Positions 38,382-49,172 of a stretch of DNA of 64,000 bases are shown here, in pieces. Positions within the stretch are counted from its first letter, which is position 1, and every line of letters begins with the position of its first letter. A program made the translations under genes and the position numbers. Where the stretch lies: NCBI GenBank assembly GCA_003278065.1, contig QCHE01000001.1, positions 62,001 through 126,000 on the forward strand. Direction: 5' to 3'. Below the pieces are notes generated by a model, which was not told the origin of the DNA, searched no databases, and was given only the letters and a program-made list of their open reading frames with translations. Source of the stretch: Pelagibacteraceae bacterium AG-390-O04 (GTDB lineage Bacteria > Pseudomonadota > Alphaproteobacteria > Pelagibacterales > Pelagibacteraceae).

Positions 38382-39830
38382 ATGACCATAGGATGGCATT
38401 TTAATAATACTTATTCAAAACTATCAGATACTTTTAGAGAAGAAATAAAACCTATTCCTGTAAATAATCCTGAATTGATAATATTAAATGGAAGTTTAGC
38501 CTCTGAATTAAATCTTGATTTTTCTAAAATTGATAAAAAAGAACTTTCAAAAATTTTTTCAGGAAATGTATTGCCAAATGGAAGTAATTCTATAGCGCAG
38601 GCTTATGCGGGCCATCAATTTGGTCATTTTACAATGCTTGGAGATGGTAGAGCGGTATTAATTGGTGAACATACAACAAAAGCAAATAAGAAATATGATA
38701 TTCAATTTAAAGGTTCAGGCAAAACTGCATTTTCAAGAAATGGCGACGGTCGCGCAGCTCTAGGTCCCATGTTAAGAGAATATATAATTAGTGAAGCTAT
38801 GAATGCTTTAAATATTCCTACTACTCGAAGTTTGGCAGTGATAAAAACTGGTGAAAATATTCAAAGAGAGACAACTTTACAGGGTGCAATCCTAACTCGT
38901 GTTGCCTCTAGTCATATCAGAGTTGGTACTTTTCAATATATCGCAGCAAGACAAAAAGAGAATGAAATGAAAACTTTATTGGATTATACAATTGATAGAC
39001 ATTATCCTGAAATCAAAGACTCAAATAATCAAGCTTTAGATTTATTAAATCTTTTAATGGAACAGCAATGTAATTTAGTTGTTAATTGGATGCGTGTTGG
39101 TTTTATTCATGGAGTGATGAATACTGATAACATGACAATTTCTGGGGAGACAATTGATTATGGCCCTTGTGCATTTATGGATACGTATGATCCAAAGACT
39201 GTTTTTAGTTCAATAGATCAAATGGGTAGATATGCTTATTGTAATCAACCTATTATTACAAAATGGAACTTAGCTAGATTTGCAGAATGCTTGGTTCCTT
39301 TAATCGATAAAGATCAAGATAAAGCTGTTAAAATAGCAACAGAGACAATTAATTCTTTTGAAAAAAAATATGAAGAAAAATGGATGGATATGATGAGAAA
39401 TAAATTAGGATTATTTGGATTAGATGAAAAAGATAAATTTTTAATTTTAGATCTTTTAACCTGGATGCATGAAAAGAAAGCAGATTACACAAATACCTTT
39501 TGTCATTTAATGGATCTTGATCCGAAAAAAGATAAATTATTTGATGATAATGATTTGGTAAACTGGAAGAAAAGATGGAAAGAAAGATTATCTCAAAATA
39601 ACGATTCACCAAATAAATATTTAGAATTGATGAAAAATAACAATCCATTAGTTATTCCAAGAAACCACAAAGTTGAAGAGGCTTTAGAGGCAGCTGAAAA
39701 AAATGATTTAAAGCCTCTTAATAGGCTTATAGAAATTTTAAAATATCCATATACTCAGAAAAATGATATTCTTGATTATCAAACACCATCTGCTTCAGAT
39801 GAAAAATATCAAACTTTTTGTGGAACTTAA
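38382..39830 (+). CDS. selO: protein adenylyltransferase SelO (YdiU/UPF0061)
   Basis: 482 aa; AYAGHQFGHFTMLGDGRAVLIGE, QFKGSGKTAFSRNGDGRAALGPMLREYI, C-terminal YQTFCGT. Confidence 0.93.
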   Translation: MTIGWHFNNTYSKLSDTFREEIKPIPVNNPELIILNGSLASELNLDFSKIDKKELSKIFSGNVLPNGSNSIAQAYAGHQFGHFTMLGDGRAVLIGEHTTKANKKYDIQFKGSGKTAFSRNGDGRAALGPMLREYIISEAMNALNIPTTRSLAVIKTGENIQRETTLQGAILTRVASSHIRVGTFQYIAARQKENEMKTLLDYTIDRHYPEIKDSNNQALDLLNLLMEQQCNLVVNWMRVGFIHGVMNTDNMTISGETIDYGPCAFMDTYDPKTVFSSIDQMGRYAYCNQPIITKWNLARFAECLVPLIDKDQDKAVKIATETINSFEKKYEEKWMDMMRNKLGLFGLDEKDKFLILDLLTWMHEKKADYTNTFCHLMDLDPKKDKLFDDNDLVNWKKRWKERLSQNNDSPNKYLELMKNNNPLVIPRNHKVEEALEAAEKNDLKPLNRLIEILKYPYTQKNDILDYQTPSASDEKYQTFCGT

Positions 39831-40934
39831 TTAAAGAACATAAGGTTCAGGTCTTGCTTCTTTCCCTAAAACCCTTTCAACAGCCATATTAGAAATATCA
39901 ATTGATTGATATGCGCCAGTAGTAATTAACTCTGTCAAAGCTCTACCAATCCCAGGTGCTTGCATAAGACCCCTACCTGTAAAACCTGTAGCTAAATAAA
40001 CATTTTCAAATTTAGGATGTTTTCCAACTACCGCATTATTATCAAGTCTGTTACAATCGTAATAACCTGCCCATCCTCCAGTTAATTTAAGTTCTTCCAT
40101 TGCTGGAATTCTTTGGGCTAATGCTGGCCAAACAAGTTCTTCAAAATCGTCCCAAGCAGGTTCTAAATCTTCAGCATCAAAAACAGATTTTGGTGACCCA
40201 GCTAAATACTCTTTACCTTCAGGTCTCCAATAAACTCCTGTTGTCAAATCTCCAGTTAATGGCATTTCAGGAATATGTTTTGGACATTTAACTCTAAATA
40301 CAGTGTGTTTTTGTGGTTCAACTGGAATATCTTCTAATAATTCTTTTGTCCAACACCCGGCAGCAGAAATAATTGTCTTAGCTTTTATCTCAGATAAAGA
40401 TTTTACTTCACCTTTCACAAATTGGGCACCAAGTTCCATTGCCTTACTTTTCAATGCTCCATGAAACATGAATGGATCAATCCATCCTTCGCTTTGATTG
40501 TCTGTAAACGTTGCTGTTTCAATCCCATCACTGTTTATGTATGGAAAAAATTTTGATAGTTCTGACCCTTTAATATTCTTTGTACCAGCCTCACAAGCTT
40601 TATGATTTTCTAAAGCTCTATATTGTTCTTCAGCATGTTCAGGTCCAAACATTAATAGATATCCATTAGTCACCATGCTGGCTGTTGGTTTAGGATTTTT
40701 TTCAGTTTTAAGTAATTCTGGTATTTGAAAAATAAATTCTCTAGCAAATTTTCCTAGTAAGATGTTTTCCGTTTGAAAAAATTGTCTTCTAAAACCACCA
40801 AGAGATAATGGGAATGAAGCAGTTTTATAAGTAGGGTCTCTTTCAATTACCTTAACTTTTCTGCCCTCTTTAGAGAGGAAGTATGCAGTGGCTGTACCAA
40901 TAATTCCACCACCAACTATAACAACATCATCCAT
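39831..40934 (-). CDS. FAD-dependent oxidoreductase, DAO family (glycine/sarcosine/D-amino-acid oxidase-like)
   Basis: 367 aa; VVIVGGGIIGTATAYFLSKEG dinucleotide fold, GRGLMQAPGIGRALTELI. Confidence 0.87.
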   Translation of the reverse strand: MDDVVIVGGGIIGTATAYFLSKEGRKVKVIERDPTYKTASFPLSLGGFRRQFFQTENILLGKFAREFIFQIPELLKTEKNPKPTASMVTNGYLLMFGPEHAEEQYRALENHKACEAGTKNIKGSELSKFFPYINSDGIETATFTDNQSEGWIDPFMFHGALKSKAMELGAQFVKGEVKSLSEIKAKTIISAAGCWTKELLEDIPVEPQKHTVFRVKCPKHIPEMPLTGDLTTGVYWRPEGKEYLAGSPKSVFDAEDLEPAWDDFEELVWPALAQRIPAMEELKLTGGWAGYYDCNRLDNNAVVGKHPKFENVYLATGFTGRGLMQAPGIGRALTELITTGAYQSIDISNMAVERVLGKEARPEPYVL

Positions 40935-40935
40935 A

Positions 40936-41403
40936 TTAATTTAATATATATAAGTTTAAATTGAGAAATAGTGCATAGCAACTCCAAAGTAAATAGGGAA
41001 TCATTAAGTACGAACTTACTTTATTGACACGTTTAAATTTTAAAATGAGAATAATTATCAGAATAATAAGAATCAAAAGTATAATTAGAGCTAATAAAAT
41101 TTGGTGTAAGCCAAAAAAAACAATACTCCAAGTTGTATTGAAAACTATGTGAATAAAATAAATATAGATTGTATTCATCTCTCTATTTTTACTATGCCAA
41201 TAAAACCAGATGGCTAATGTCATCATTAAATATAAAGTAGTCCAGACTGGAGCAAAAACCCAATCAGGTGGATTATAATTTGATTTTATGAGCTGTGAAT
41301 ACCAAGGTTCTTTAAAGCTAATTGTCGCCATTCCTCCAATAAACGAAGCAGAATATGTAATAAGAAAGAAAAGAATAAATGATATAAATTTATTTTTTAA
41401 CAT
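40936..41403 (-). CDS. TspO/MBR family protein
   Basis: WYSQLIKSNYNPPDWVFAPVWTTLYLMM signature, 5 TM; likely start at 41403 (MLKNKF) rather than track start 41418. Confidence 0.88.
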   Translation of the reverse strand: MLKNKFISFILFFLITYSASFIGGMATISFKEPWYSQLIKSNYNPPDWVFAPVWTTLYLMMTLAIWFYWHSKNREMNTIYIYFIHIVFNTTWSIVFFGLHQILLALIILLILIILIIILILKFKRVNKVSSYLMIPYLLWSCYALFLNLNLYILN

Positions 41404-41424
41404 ATTTCCTTTATACAATAAATT

Positions 41425-42186
41425 ATGTCAGAAAAAAAAGTTATTTGGATCACAGGTGCTAGTAGTGGGATAGGCAAGGCTGCAGCTATTAAGTTTGCAC
41501 AAAATGGATGGATAGTTGCCGCATCTGCAAGGAGAGAAAGTTTATTAAATGAGCTTAAAAAAATTAATGAAAATATTCATCCCTTTCCTTTAGATGTTAC
41601 TGATATTAATAAATGTAAATTAGTTGCAACAAATATAATTAACCAATTTAAAAATATTGATATTTGTTTATTCAGTACTGGAATGCATGATCCAAAGTCA
41701 GAAAAAAAATTTAATTTAGAAAAAATAAGGGAAATTATGGAAGTAAATTATTTTGGAACAATTAATTCTATAAATTCTATATATAATTATTTTTCTGAAA
41801 AAAAAAATGGTCAAATATCAATAATTTCCTCAGTAGCTGGGTACCGAGGTTTACCTGCGGCTGGTGCTTATTGTGCTTCTAAATCTGCACTTACTACTTT
41901 TGCAGAAAGTTTAAACTTTGACATGCGGATGAAAAATGTACGAGTATCGTTGGTAAGTCCTGGTTTCATCAAGACACCAATGACAGATCAAAATGACTTT
42001 CCAATGCCAATGATTAAATCTCCTGAATTTGCTGCAAATGAAATTTATAAAGGTTTAACTGTGAAAAAAGGTTTTGAAATACACTTTCCAAAAGTTTTTA
42101 CATATTTTATGAAATTTTTACAAATATTGCCTAGTGGTGTTTATTTTAAATTAGTTTCTAAGGGTATGAAAAAAATCGATTACTAA
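41425..42186 (+). CDS. short-chain dehydrogenase/reductase
   Basis: 253 aa; TGASSGIGKAAA, YCASKSAL. Confidence 0.88.
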   Translation: MSEKKVIWITGASSGIGKAAAIKFAQNGWIVAASARRESLLNELKKINENIHPFPLDVTDINKCKLVATNIINQFKNIDICLFSTGMHDPKSEKKFNLEKIREIMEVNYFGTINSINSIYNYFSEKKNGQISIISSVAGYRGLPAAGAYCASKSALTTFAESLNFDMRMKNVRVSLVSPGFIKTPMTDQNDFPMPMIKSPEFAANEIYKGLTVKKGFEIHFPKVFTYFMKFLQILPSGVYFKLVSKGMKKIDY

Positions 42187-42740
42187 TCTTTTACAAAAAC
42201 TACCGTTAACTCTGCTACTTTAATTCCAAATTTTGTCATTGTTGCTCTGTTTATAGCAACTCTTTCATCTTGTTTAAAAATCCAATCATCAAAAGTTATT
42301 TTCATTTCCTTGCCTTTAACAGGAACTAAAAGAACATACTCAAACTTAAATGCTGGACCATAAGAATATCCCTTTGCTTTTCCAACAACATCTCCTGCTG
42401 TACCCTCATAGTTATTTTCATCAATTTTCGTAATTTGCCATTGTCTATTTTGAATTTCACCATCATCCCAATTAAATTTTTCATCAAGTATCAATTGTTT
42501 TCCATCCCATTTGCCATTTAAGTCAGCAGAAAATTGTCTTGTAACTTTACCAGATCTATTTTGAAGCACGCCCCAAGCTTTTACATCTCCAGATAGGTAT
42601 TCCTCAATAATTAACCTTGGTTCTTTATTTTTAAAATCTTCAGGTTTCATAGAGCTATTTTTTGTACAACTTGTAAATAACATTACAGAAATTATCAATA
42701 AAATTGATTTTAAATATTTTATGTCACGCATAGTTTTCAT
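42183..42740 (-). CDS. DUF3833 family lipoprotein
   Basis: 185 aa; lipobox LLIISVMLFTSC; FNWDDGEIQNRQWQI, in CFA cluster. Confidence 0.75.
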   Translation of the reverse strand: MKTMRDIKYLKSILLIISVMLFTSCTKNSSMKPEDFKNKEPRLIIEEYLSGDVKAWGVLQNRSGKVTRQFSADLNGKWDGKQLILDEKFNWDDGEIQNRQWQITKIDENNYEGTAGDVVGKAKGYSYGPAFKFEYVLLVPVKGKEMKITFDDWIFKQDERVAINRATMTKFGIKVAELTVVFVKD

Positions 42741-42744
42741 TTCC

Positions 42745-43923
42745 CTATTTATTTTGAATTGAAAATTGTATTAAATCTATGTTCTTTGATTTAAATCCAG
42801 CTTCACAATAGCAAAGATAAAACTCCCACATTCTTCTAAATGTTGCATCAAATCCCTGATTTTTAATTTGATCCCATTTTTTATTAAATTCGTCTCTCCA
42901 TATGGACAAAGTGTTTGAATAATGATCAGCATAAGATTCGTAAGACTTTATAGTTAAACCATTATCAGAAACATATTTATTAATACTATTCTTATTTGGA
43001 AGGAAGCCACCTGGAAAAATATATTTTTGAATAAAATCCTCTTTATTTTTATATCTATCAAATAAAGCATCATCAATTGTAATAGCTTGAATGGCAGCTT
43101 TGCCATCTTTTGATAAATTATTTTTTATAGTTTTAAAATAACTCTCTAAATAATTTTGACCCACAGCTTCAATCATTTCTATTGATGCTATTGAATTATA
43201 TTTATTCTTTAAATCCCTATAGTCTTTAATCTCAATATTAACTTTTTCATTTAAACCACAATTGTGAATTCTTTGTTTAGCATACTCAAACTGTTTTTTT
43301 GAAATTGTAATGCAATCAAGTTTGACATCATATTTTTTTCCAAGATATTCGGCAAAACCTCCCCATCCACATCCTATTTCTAAAACTTTATCACCACTGC
43401 TAGGTTTGATTAAATCTATTAGTTTTTGATATTTATTGTTTTGTGCATCTGATAAATTTTTATTATCTTTGTCAAAAATAGCACTTGAATAAGTCAATGT
43501 CTTATCAAGCCATAAAGAGAAAAATTCATTTCCTAGATCATAATGCCTAGCTATATTTTCTTTACTTCTATTTTTTGTATTCTTAATAAAAATATTTTTT
43601 AAAAAATTAATAAATGGAAAATCTAGTAAACCTGAAAATTTATGGATTTGATTTATGTTTCTAGCTGTAACTTCTATTAAATTTGATAAATTATTAGTCT
43701 CAAATTCATTTTTCATATAAGATTCTGCGAACCCAACACTTCCTCCTTTTATAAGATTAAAAGTGAAATTTGTTTTTTTTATTTTAAGATTTGCTTTTAA
43801 TTGGTCATTCGGATTACCAAATTTAAAAAACTCACCATCATGATTAGTTATTTCTAGGTATCCATATTTTATATTGTTTAAAGAACTAAAAACAATTTTG
43901 TCTGAAATCTTAAATAAATTCAT
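42745..43923 (-). CDS. cyclopropane-fatty-acyl-phospholipid synthase family methyltransferase
   Basis: 392 aa; HYDLGNEFFSLWLDKTLTYSSAIF, VLEIGCGWGGFAEY. Confidence 0.92.
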   Translation of the reverse strand: MNLFKISDKIVFSSLNNIKYGYLEITNHDGEFFKFGNPNDQLKANLKIKKTNFTFNLIKGGSVGFAESYMKNEFETNNLSNLIEVTARNINQIHKFSGLLDFPFINFLKNIFIKNTKNRSKENIARHYDLGNEFFSLWLDKTLTYSSAIFDKDNKNLSDAQNNKYQKLIDLIKPSSGDKVLEIGCGWGGFAEYLGKKYDVKLDCITISKKQFEYAKQRIHNCGLNEKVNIEIKDYRDLKNKYNSIASIEMIEAVGQNYLESYFKTIKNNLSKDGKAAIQAITIDDALFDRYKNKEDFIQKYIFPGGFLPNKNSINKYVSDNGLTIKSYESYADHYSNTLSIWRDEFNKKWDQIKNQGFDATFRRMWEFYLCYCEAGFKSKNIDLIQFSIQNK

Positions 43924-44684
43924 TAGTTTTCAAAAGTAATATTATTTCTAATTTTGATTTTTTTCTTTATGAATTTAATTCCTTTCGCCCACAATTTAAA
44001 CGCTTCAAAATGTATCGCTGAGATAATTTTAAATGTCATAAGTGGGTGTTTTAAGTAAGATTTAATGAGTTCTTTTGAATTAAAATCTGCTCTTATACCA
44101 TCTTGAGATGCATATAATATTTTTTCATTTGTTTGATATTGATCAATAACTACCGAAATTTTTTCTCCAGGTTTAAGAAGTCTAAAAAAATAATTACAAT
44201 TCATTTCTATAAATGGAGAAACATGGAATTTCTTTGTGCAATTATGTTGATATAGATTTTTTTCATCATCAACTTTAAAAATGTAAGTGTGTTGTTCCCC
44301 AAATGTATTTTTAACTTCATATAAAATACATATTAGTTTTTCATTATTGTCATAGATATAAAAAACACTAAGTGGATTAAATACATATCCAAAAATTCTA
44401 GGATAACAGAGAAGTTTTATCTTAATATTTTTTGAATTAATCTTATTTTCATCTAAATTTGTTTTCACCCATTCGATTAGTGATGAGCCATCTCTATTAC
44501 CGTGATCTTTTTCATAAAAACTTACTACATTAAATTTGTTATATGAAAATATATTTATTGTTTTATCTAATTGATCCAATTCGGACAAATCAATGAAGAG
44601 TGAAAAAACACTATATTTAAAAAAGTGAGTTTTAGGTTTGAATCTTTTGTGAATTACAGTTCCATTATAAATTGAGCTAGTCAT
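43923..44684 (-). CDS. DUF1365 family protein
   Basis: 253 aa; IYNGTVIHKRFKPKTHFFKYSVF, PRIFGYVFNPLSVFYIYD. Confidence 0.88.
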   Translation of the reverse strand: MTSSIYNGTVIHKRFKPKTHFFKYSVFSLFIDLSELDQLDKTINIFSYNKFNVVSFYEKDHGNRDGSSLIEWVKTNLDENKINSKNIKIKLLCYPRIFGYVFNPLSVFYIYDNNEKLICILYEVKNTFGEQHTYIFKVDDEKNLYQHNCTKKFHVSPFIEMNCNYFFRLLKPGEKISVVIDQYQTNEKILYASQDGIRADFNSKELIKSYLKHPLMTFKIISAIHFEAFKLWAKGIKFIKKKIKIRNNITFEN

Positions 44685-45915
44685 TTAAGTTTTTTAACAT
44701 TTCAATAGATGATTTTATTCCATCTTCATGAAATCCATAACCAAAATAACTTCCACAGAAAAGTATATTTCTTTTATTTTGTAAATTTATAAGCTTACTT
44801 TGGAAATCTAATGCAGCTTGATCAAAATAAGGGTGTGTAAATTTTACTTTTTTTAATATTTTTGATTTATCAATTTCAAAATATGGATTTAAGGTAAGAA
44901 ATATATTTTGTTCACACTTTAAGTTTTGTAATAAATTTAACCAATAAGTTATTGAATTTTTTTCAACATCATCTTTGCTCATCAAAGAATTCCAAGAACA
45001 CCAAGCTTTTTTATTTTTGGGCATAACTTTTTCATCTGTATGAATATAAGCAAAATTTTCTTTATAACTAAAATTTGATAAAATCTTTTTTTCATCCTCA
45101 GATGGGTTTTCAATAATTGAAAGAGCCTCATCTGCGTGATTTGCTAATACAACTTTATCATAATTAAAAAATTCACTTTCACCACCATAATACAAATCTA
45201 CACCAGAACTTTTGCTAATAATTTTTTTAACAGCATAATTTTTAAAATATTCACCGTTTAATTTTGAGATAATTTTTTGAACATAAGTCCTACTTCTATT
45301 TGTAACAGTATACCATTGAGGTCTATTACTTAATTTAAATAAACCATGATTTTGAAAAAATTTTAAAAAAAATTTTAATGGCATTTTATTAGACTCATAT
45401 GGAGGCATTGACCAAATTGCTGAAACCATAGGTATTAAATGATAATTTATGAACTCTTTTGATAATTTATTTTTAACTAAGTATTCACCTAAAGTTATTC
45501 TTTCATCAAAATTTTTTATATCATCACATTTTTTGTAAAAATTTATAATATCAAAAAACATTCTCAAAAATTTCAAATCAAATAAATTTGATCTATTTGA
45601 AAAAATACCATGCAAGCCTTTTCCACAATATTCAAAATTTGTATTTTCTACTGAAACTGAAAAAGACATGTCGCTTTTTTCTATATCTATTTTATTTTCT
45701 TTAAAAAAATTAATTAAATTAGGATATGTTTTAAAATTAAAAACAATAAAACCGATATCTACAGCAATTTTTTTTGTATCTAAATTTATATCAATAGTAT
45801 GAGAATGCCCTCCAAAATGATCTTCTTTTTCAAACAAATCTACATGATGTTTTTTTGATAAGTAATAGGCAGCACTTAAGCCTGAAATTCCTGAGCCAAC
45901 TACAGCAATTTTCAT
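44677..45915 (-). CDS. FAD-dependent amine-oxidase-like protein of CFA/DUF1365 clusters
   Basis: 412 aa; IAVVGSGISGLSAAYYLSKKHHVDLFEKEDHFGGHSHT. Confidence 0.88.
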   Translation of the reverse strand: MKIAVVGSGISGLSAAYYLSKKHHVDLFEKEDHFGGHSHTIDINLDTKKIAVDIGFIVFNFKTYPNLINFFKENKIDIEKSDMSFSVSVENTNFEYCGKGLHGIFSNRSNLFDLKFLRMFFDIINFYKKCDDIKNFDERITLGEYLVKNKLSKEFINYHLIPMVSAIWSMPPYESNKMPLKFFLKFFQNHGLFKLSNRPQWYTVTNRSRTYVQKIISKLNGEYFKNYAVKKIISKSSGVDLYYGGESEFFNYDKVVLANHADEALSIIENPSEDEKKILSNFSYKENFAYIHTDEKVMPKNKKAWCSWNSLMSKDDVEKNSITYWLNLLQNLKCEQNIFLTLNPYFEIDKSKILKKVKFTHPYFDQAALDFQSKLINLQNKRNILFCGSYFGYGFHEDGIKSSIEMLKNLND

Positions 45916-45921
45916 TAATTT

Positions 45922-48792
45922 TTATGCTGCGTCTTCTTTGAATTCATCCATACTTGGACATGTGCAAAAAATATTCTTATCCCCATATACATTATCTACT
46001 CTTGCAACTGGAGGCCAGAATTTATTAGCTCTTAAAAATTTAGCAGGGTAAGCCGCCTCTTCTCGAGAATATTTATGTGTCCAATCATCAGAAGCTAATT
46101 CAGTATCTGTGTGAGGAGCATTCTTTATTGGATTGTCAACTTTATCAAACTTACCAGATTTTATTTGATCTATTTCTTGTTTTATTTTTATCAAAGTATC
46201 ACAAAATCTATCAAGTTCAGGCAAACTCTCACTTTCTGTAGGTTCAATCATCATAGTTCCAGCTACAGGCCAAGACATTGTTGGTGCATGAAAACCAAAA
46301 TCAATTAACCTCTTGGCAATATCTTCCTCTGTAACCCCAGTTTCTGATTTAATTGCTCTAATATCTATAATACATTCATGAGCAACATTACCTTTTGAAC
46401 CTTTATATAAAATTGGAAAATGATCTTTAAGTCTACTAGCAATATAGTTAGCATTGAGTATAGCAACTTGAGTAGCAAGTTTTACTCCTTCAGACCCCAT
46501 CATTTTAATATACATCCAAGAAATTGACAGAATACTTGAACTTCCCCAAGGTGCTGCTGAAACTGCACCTATTCCAGATGCAGGTCCACAATCTTTAACA
46601 ACTGGATGATTGGGCAAATAAACTTGTAAATGTCTTTTACATGCAATAGGTCCCATTCCAGGCCCTCCTCCACCATGTGGAATACAGAATGTTTTATGTA
46701 AGTTTATATGACAAACATCTGGACCAAAATTTCCAGGTTTTGCAATACCAACAAGTGCATTTAAGTTTGCTCCGTCCATGTAAACTTGGCCTCCATGTTT
46801 ATGAATTAAATCACAGATATCTGATATTTTTTCTTCAAATACACCATGTGTAGATGGATATGTAACCATTAAAGCCCCAAGATTTTCAGAATGAATTTCT
46901 GATTTTTTCTTTAAATCTTCAAAATCAACGTTTCCATCTTTATCACAATCAACTACCACAACTTTCATTCCAGCCATCTGAGCACTTGCTGGATTAGTTC
47001 CATGTGCTGAGCTTGGTATTAAACATATATTTCTATTTTTATCACCTCTATCTAAATGATATTTTCTAATTACCATTAATCCTGCATATTCGCCTTGAGC
47101 CCCTGCATTGGGCTGAAGTGAAACTCCTGAAAAACCAGTAATTGATCTCAGCCAATTTTTAAGATCTGTAAACAATGTTCTGTATCCTTCCATCTGCTCA
47201 ATGGGCACGAATGGATGAGGCTCAGCTAATTCTCTCCATGAAATAGGTATCATCTCTGCCGTAGCATTTAGTTTCATAGTGCATGAGCCTAGTGCAATCA
47301 TGGTTCTGTTAAGAGCTATATCCTTATCCTCTAACCTTTTAAGATATCTAAGCATTTCTGTCTCTGAACGATACAAATTAAAAACTGGGTGCTCTAAATA
47401 TTTTGAAGTTCTTAGTAAACTTTTAGGAAGATTAGGTAAACTAACTGTAGGATCCTCTTTTTTGATTGATTCTGCTGCATTAAAAATTTTTAATAGTTGA
47501 TTTACTCTATAAACATTTTTTTTCTCATCAAAAGAAACTGCAAGCATTTCTGAATTTACTTTTCTAATATTAACTTTTTGAACTAAAGCATTTTTGAAAA
47601 TTTGATCAGTCTTTTCTTTAGTAATAATTGTTACAGTATCAAAAAAATAATCTGAATATAGTTCGTATCCAGATTGTTTTATTTTATCAGCAAAATTTTT
47701 TGCTAATTGAGAAACTCTTTCAGAAATATTTTTAATTCCTTCAGGACCATGATAAATAGCATATGCTGCTGACACTATTGCTAATAAAGCTTGGGCAGTA
47801 CAAATATTACTTGTGGCTTTGTCTCGTCTAATGTGCTGCTCTCTAGTCTGTAGCGATAACCTGTAAGCCTTATTTCCATGTCTATCTACTGAAACACCAA
47901 CTATTCTACCTGGCATAGATCTTTTATACTCGTCTTTTGTTGCAAAAAATGCAGCATGCGGGCCACCATAACCCATTGGAATACCAAATCTTTGAGAACT
48001 ACCAACTGCAATATCAGCCCCAAGCTCTCTAGGTGTTTTTAGCTTAGCAAGTGCAAGAAGATCACATGCTAAAATTACTTTACCATTTTTTTTATGAATC
48101 TTACTTATTGCCTCACTAGGATCTTTGATATCACCTAAAGTTCCAGGGTACTGTAAAATTCCACAGACAATATCTTCTTTTAACTGCTCTAAAACTTTAT
48201 CCTCATTTCCAACAAGAACTTTTAAACCCATAGGCTCTGCTCTAGTTTGTATAACGTCAATTGTTTGCGGATGACAATTTTCTGAAACGAAAACTAAATT
48301 ACTATCACTTTTATTTAGTCTGTGACTTAAACCCATAGCCTCTGCTGCTGCTGTACCCTCGTCTAGTAAAGATGCGTTTGCAATATCCATTCCTGTAAAA
48401 TCAACAATCATTTGTTGAAAGTTTAACAACATTTCCAATCTTCCTTGTGCTACCTCTGGCTGATAAGGTGTGTAGGAAGTATACCAACCTGGATTTTCTA
48501 ATATATTTCTTAAAATTACATGAGGGGTATACGTTCCATAATAACCCATACCAATAAAATTTGAATAAATTTGATTTTTTTTGAAAATTGCTTTTAATTT
48601 TCTTAATGCTTCATACTCTGAATTAGACTCTCCAATATTTAGTTCACCTTTAAACTGTATTTTTTCTGGAACTGTATTGTCTATTAAATCGTCCAGTGAT
48701 TTATAATTCAATTTTTTTAACATTTTTGATTGATCTTCTTCAGAAGGACCAATATGTCTTTTTAAAAAATCTTTTTGTGAGTTGTGTAACAT
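45922..48792 (-). CDS. gcvP: glycine dehydrogenase (decarboxylating), P-protein
   Basis: 956 aa; RHIGPSEEDQ, GMGYYGTYTPHVILRNILENPGWYTSYTPYQPE, NLHKTFCIPHGGGGPGMGPI. Confidence 0.97.
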   Translation of the reverse strand: MLHNSQKDFLKRHIGPSEEDQSKMLKKLNYKSLDDLIDNTVPEKIQFKGELNIGESNSEYEALRKLKAIFKKNQIYSNFIGMGYYGTYTPHVILRNILENPGWYTSYTPYQPEVAQGRLEMLLNFQQMIVDFTGMDIANASLLDEGTAAAEAMGLSHRLNKSDSNLVFVSENCHPQTIDVIQTRAEPMGLKVLVGNEDKVLEQLKEDIVCGILQYPGTLGDIKDPSEAISKIHKKNGKVILACDLLALAKLKTPRELGADIAVGSSQRFGIPMGYGGPHAAFFATKDEYKRSMPGRIVGVSVDRHGNKAYRLSLQTREQHIRRDKATSNICTAQALLAIVSAAYAIYHGPEGIKNISERVSQLAKNFADKIKQSGYELYSDYFFDTVTIITKEKTDQIFKNALVQKVNIRKVNSEMLAVSFDEKKNVYRVNQLLKIFNAAESIKKEDPTVSLPNLPKSLLRTSKYLEHPVFNLYRSETEMLRYLKRLEDKDIALNRTMIALGSCTMKLNATAEMIPISWRELAEPHPFVPIEQMEGYRTLFTDLKNWLRSITGFSGVSLQPNAGAQGEYAGLMVIRKYHLDRGDKNRNICLIPSSAHGTNPASAQMAGMKVVVVDCDKDGNVDFEDLKKKSEIHSENLGALMVTYPSTHGVFEEKISDICDLIHKHGGQVYMDGANLNALVGIAKPGNFGPDVCHINLHKTFCIPHGGGGPGMGPIACKRHLQVYLPNHPVVKDCGPASGIGAVSAAPWGSSSILSISWMYIKMMGSEGVKLATQVAILNANYIASRLKDHFPILYKGSKGNVAHECIIDIRAIKSETGVTEEDIAKRLIDFGFHAPTMSWPVAGTMMIEPTESESLPELDRFCDTLIKIKQEIDQIKSGKFDKVDNPIKNAPHTDTELASDDWTHKYSREEAAYPAKFLRANKFWPPVARVDNVYGDKNIFCTCPSMDEFKEDAA

Positions 48793-49172
48793 TATGATGA
48801 GCTCTCCTTTGCAAATTTATCGTAATCTTCCTTATTCATTAAAGTATCCATTTCTGATTTATCCTTTACTTTAAGTTTAAAAAACCAAGCGCTACTCTCA
48901 GGATCTTGATTTATTTTTGATGGATCATCAACGATTGTTTGATTTATATCTACTACCTCACCACTTATCGGTGTATAAACATCACTTGCAGCTTTTGTGG
49001 ACTCTACAACTCCTGCAGTTCCATCCTTTTCTACATTTGAGCCTTTTTCTGGAAGCTCTGCAAAAACTATATCACCTAATAATTCAGTTGCATGTTTTGT
49101 AATACCTACTGTTGCCACATCTCCATCTATTTTAATCCATTCATGTTCTTTTGAATATTTAACTTCGCTCAT
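48792..49172 (-). CDS. gcvH: glycine cleavage H-protein
   Basis: 126 aa; [31 protein letters not shown] lipoyl-lysine. Confidence 0.97.
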   Translation of the reverse strand: MSEVKYSKEHEWIKIDGDVATVGITKHATELLGDIVFAELPEKGSNVEKDGTAGVVESTKAASDVYTPISGEVVDINQTIVDDPSKINQDPESSAWFFKLKVKDKSEMDTLMNKEDYDKFAKESSS

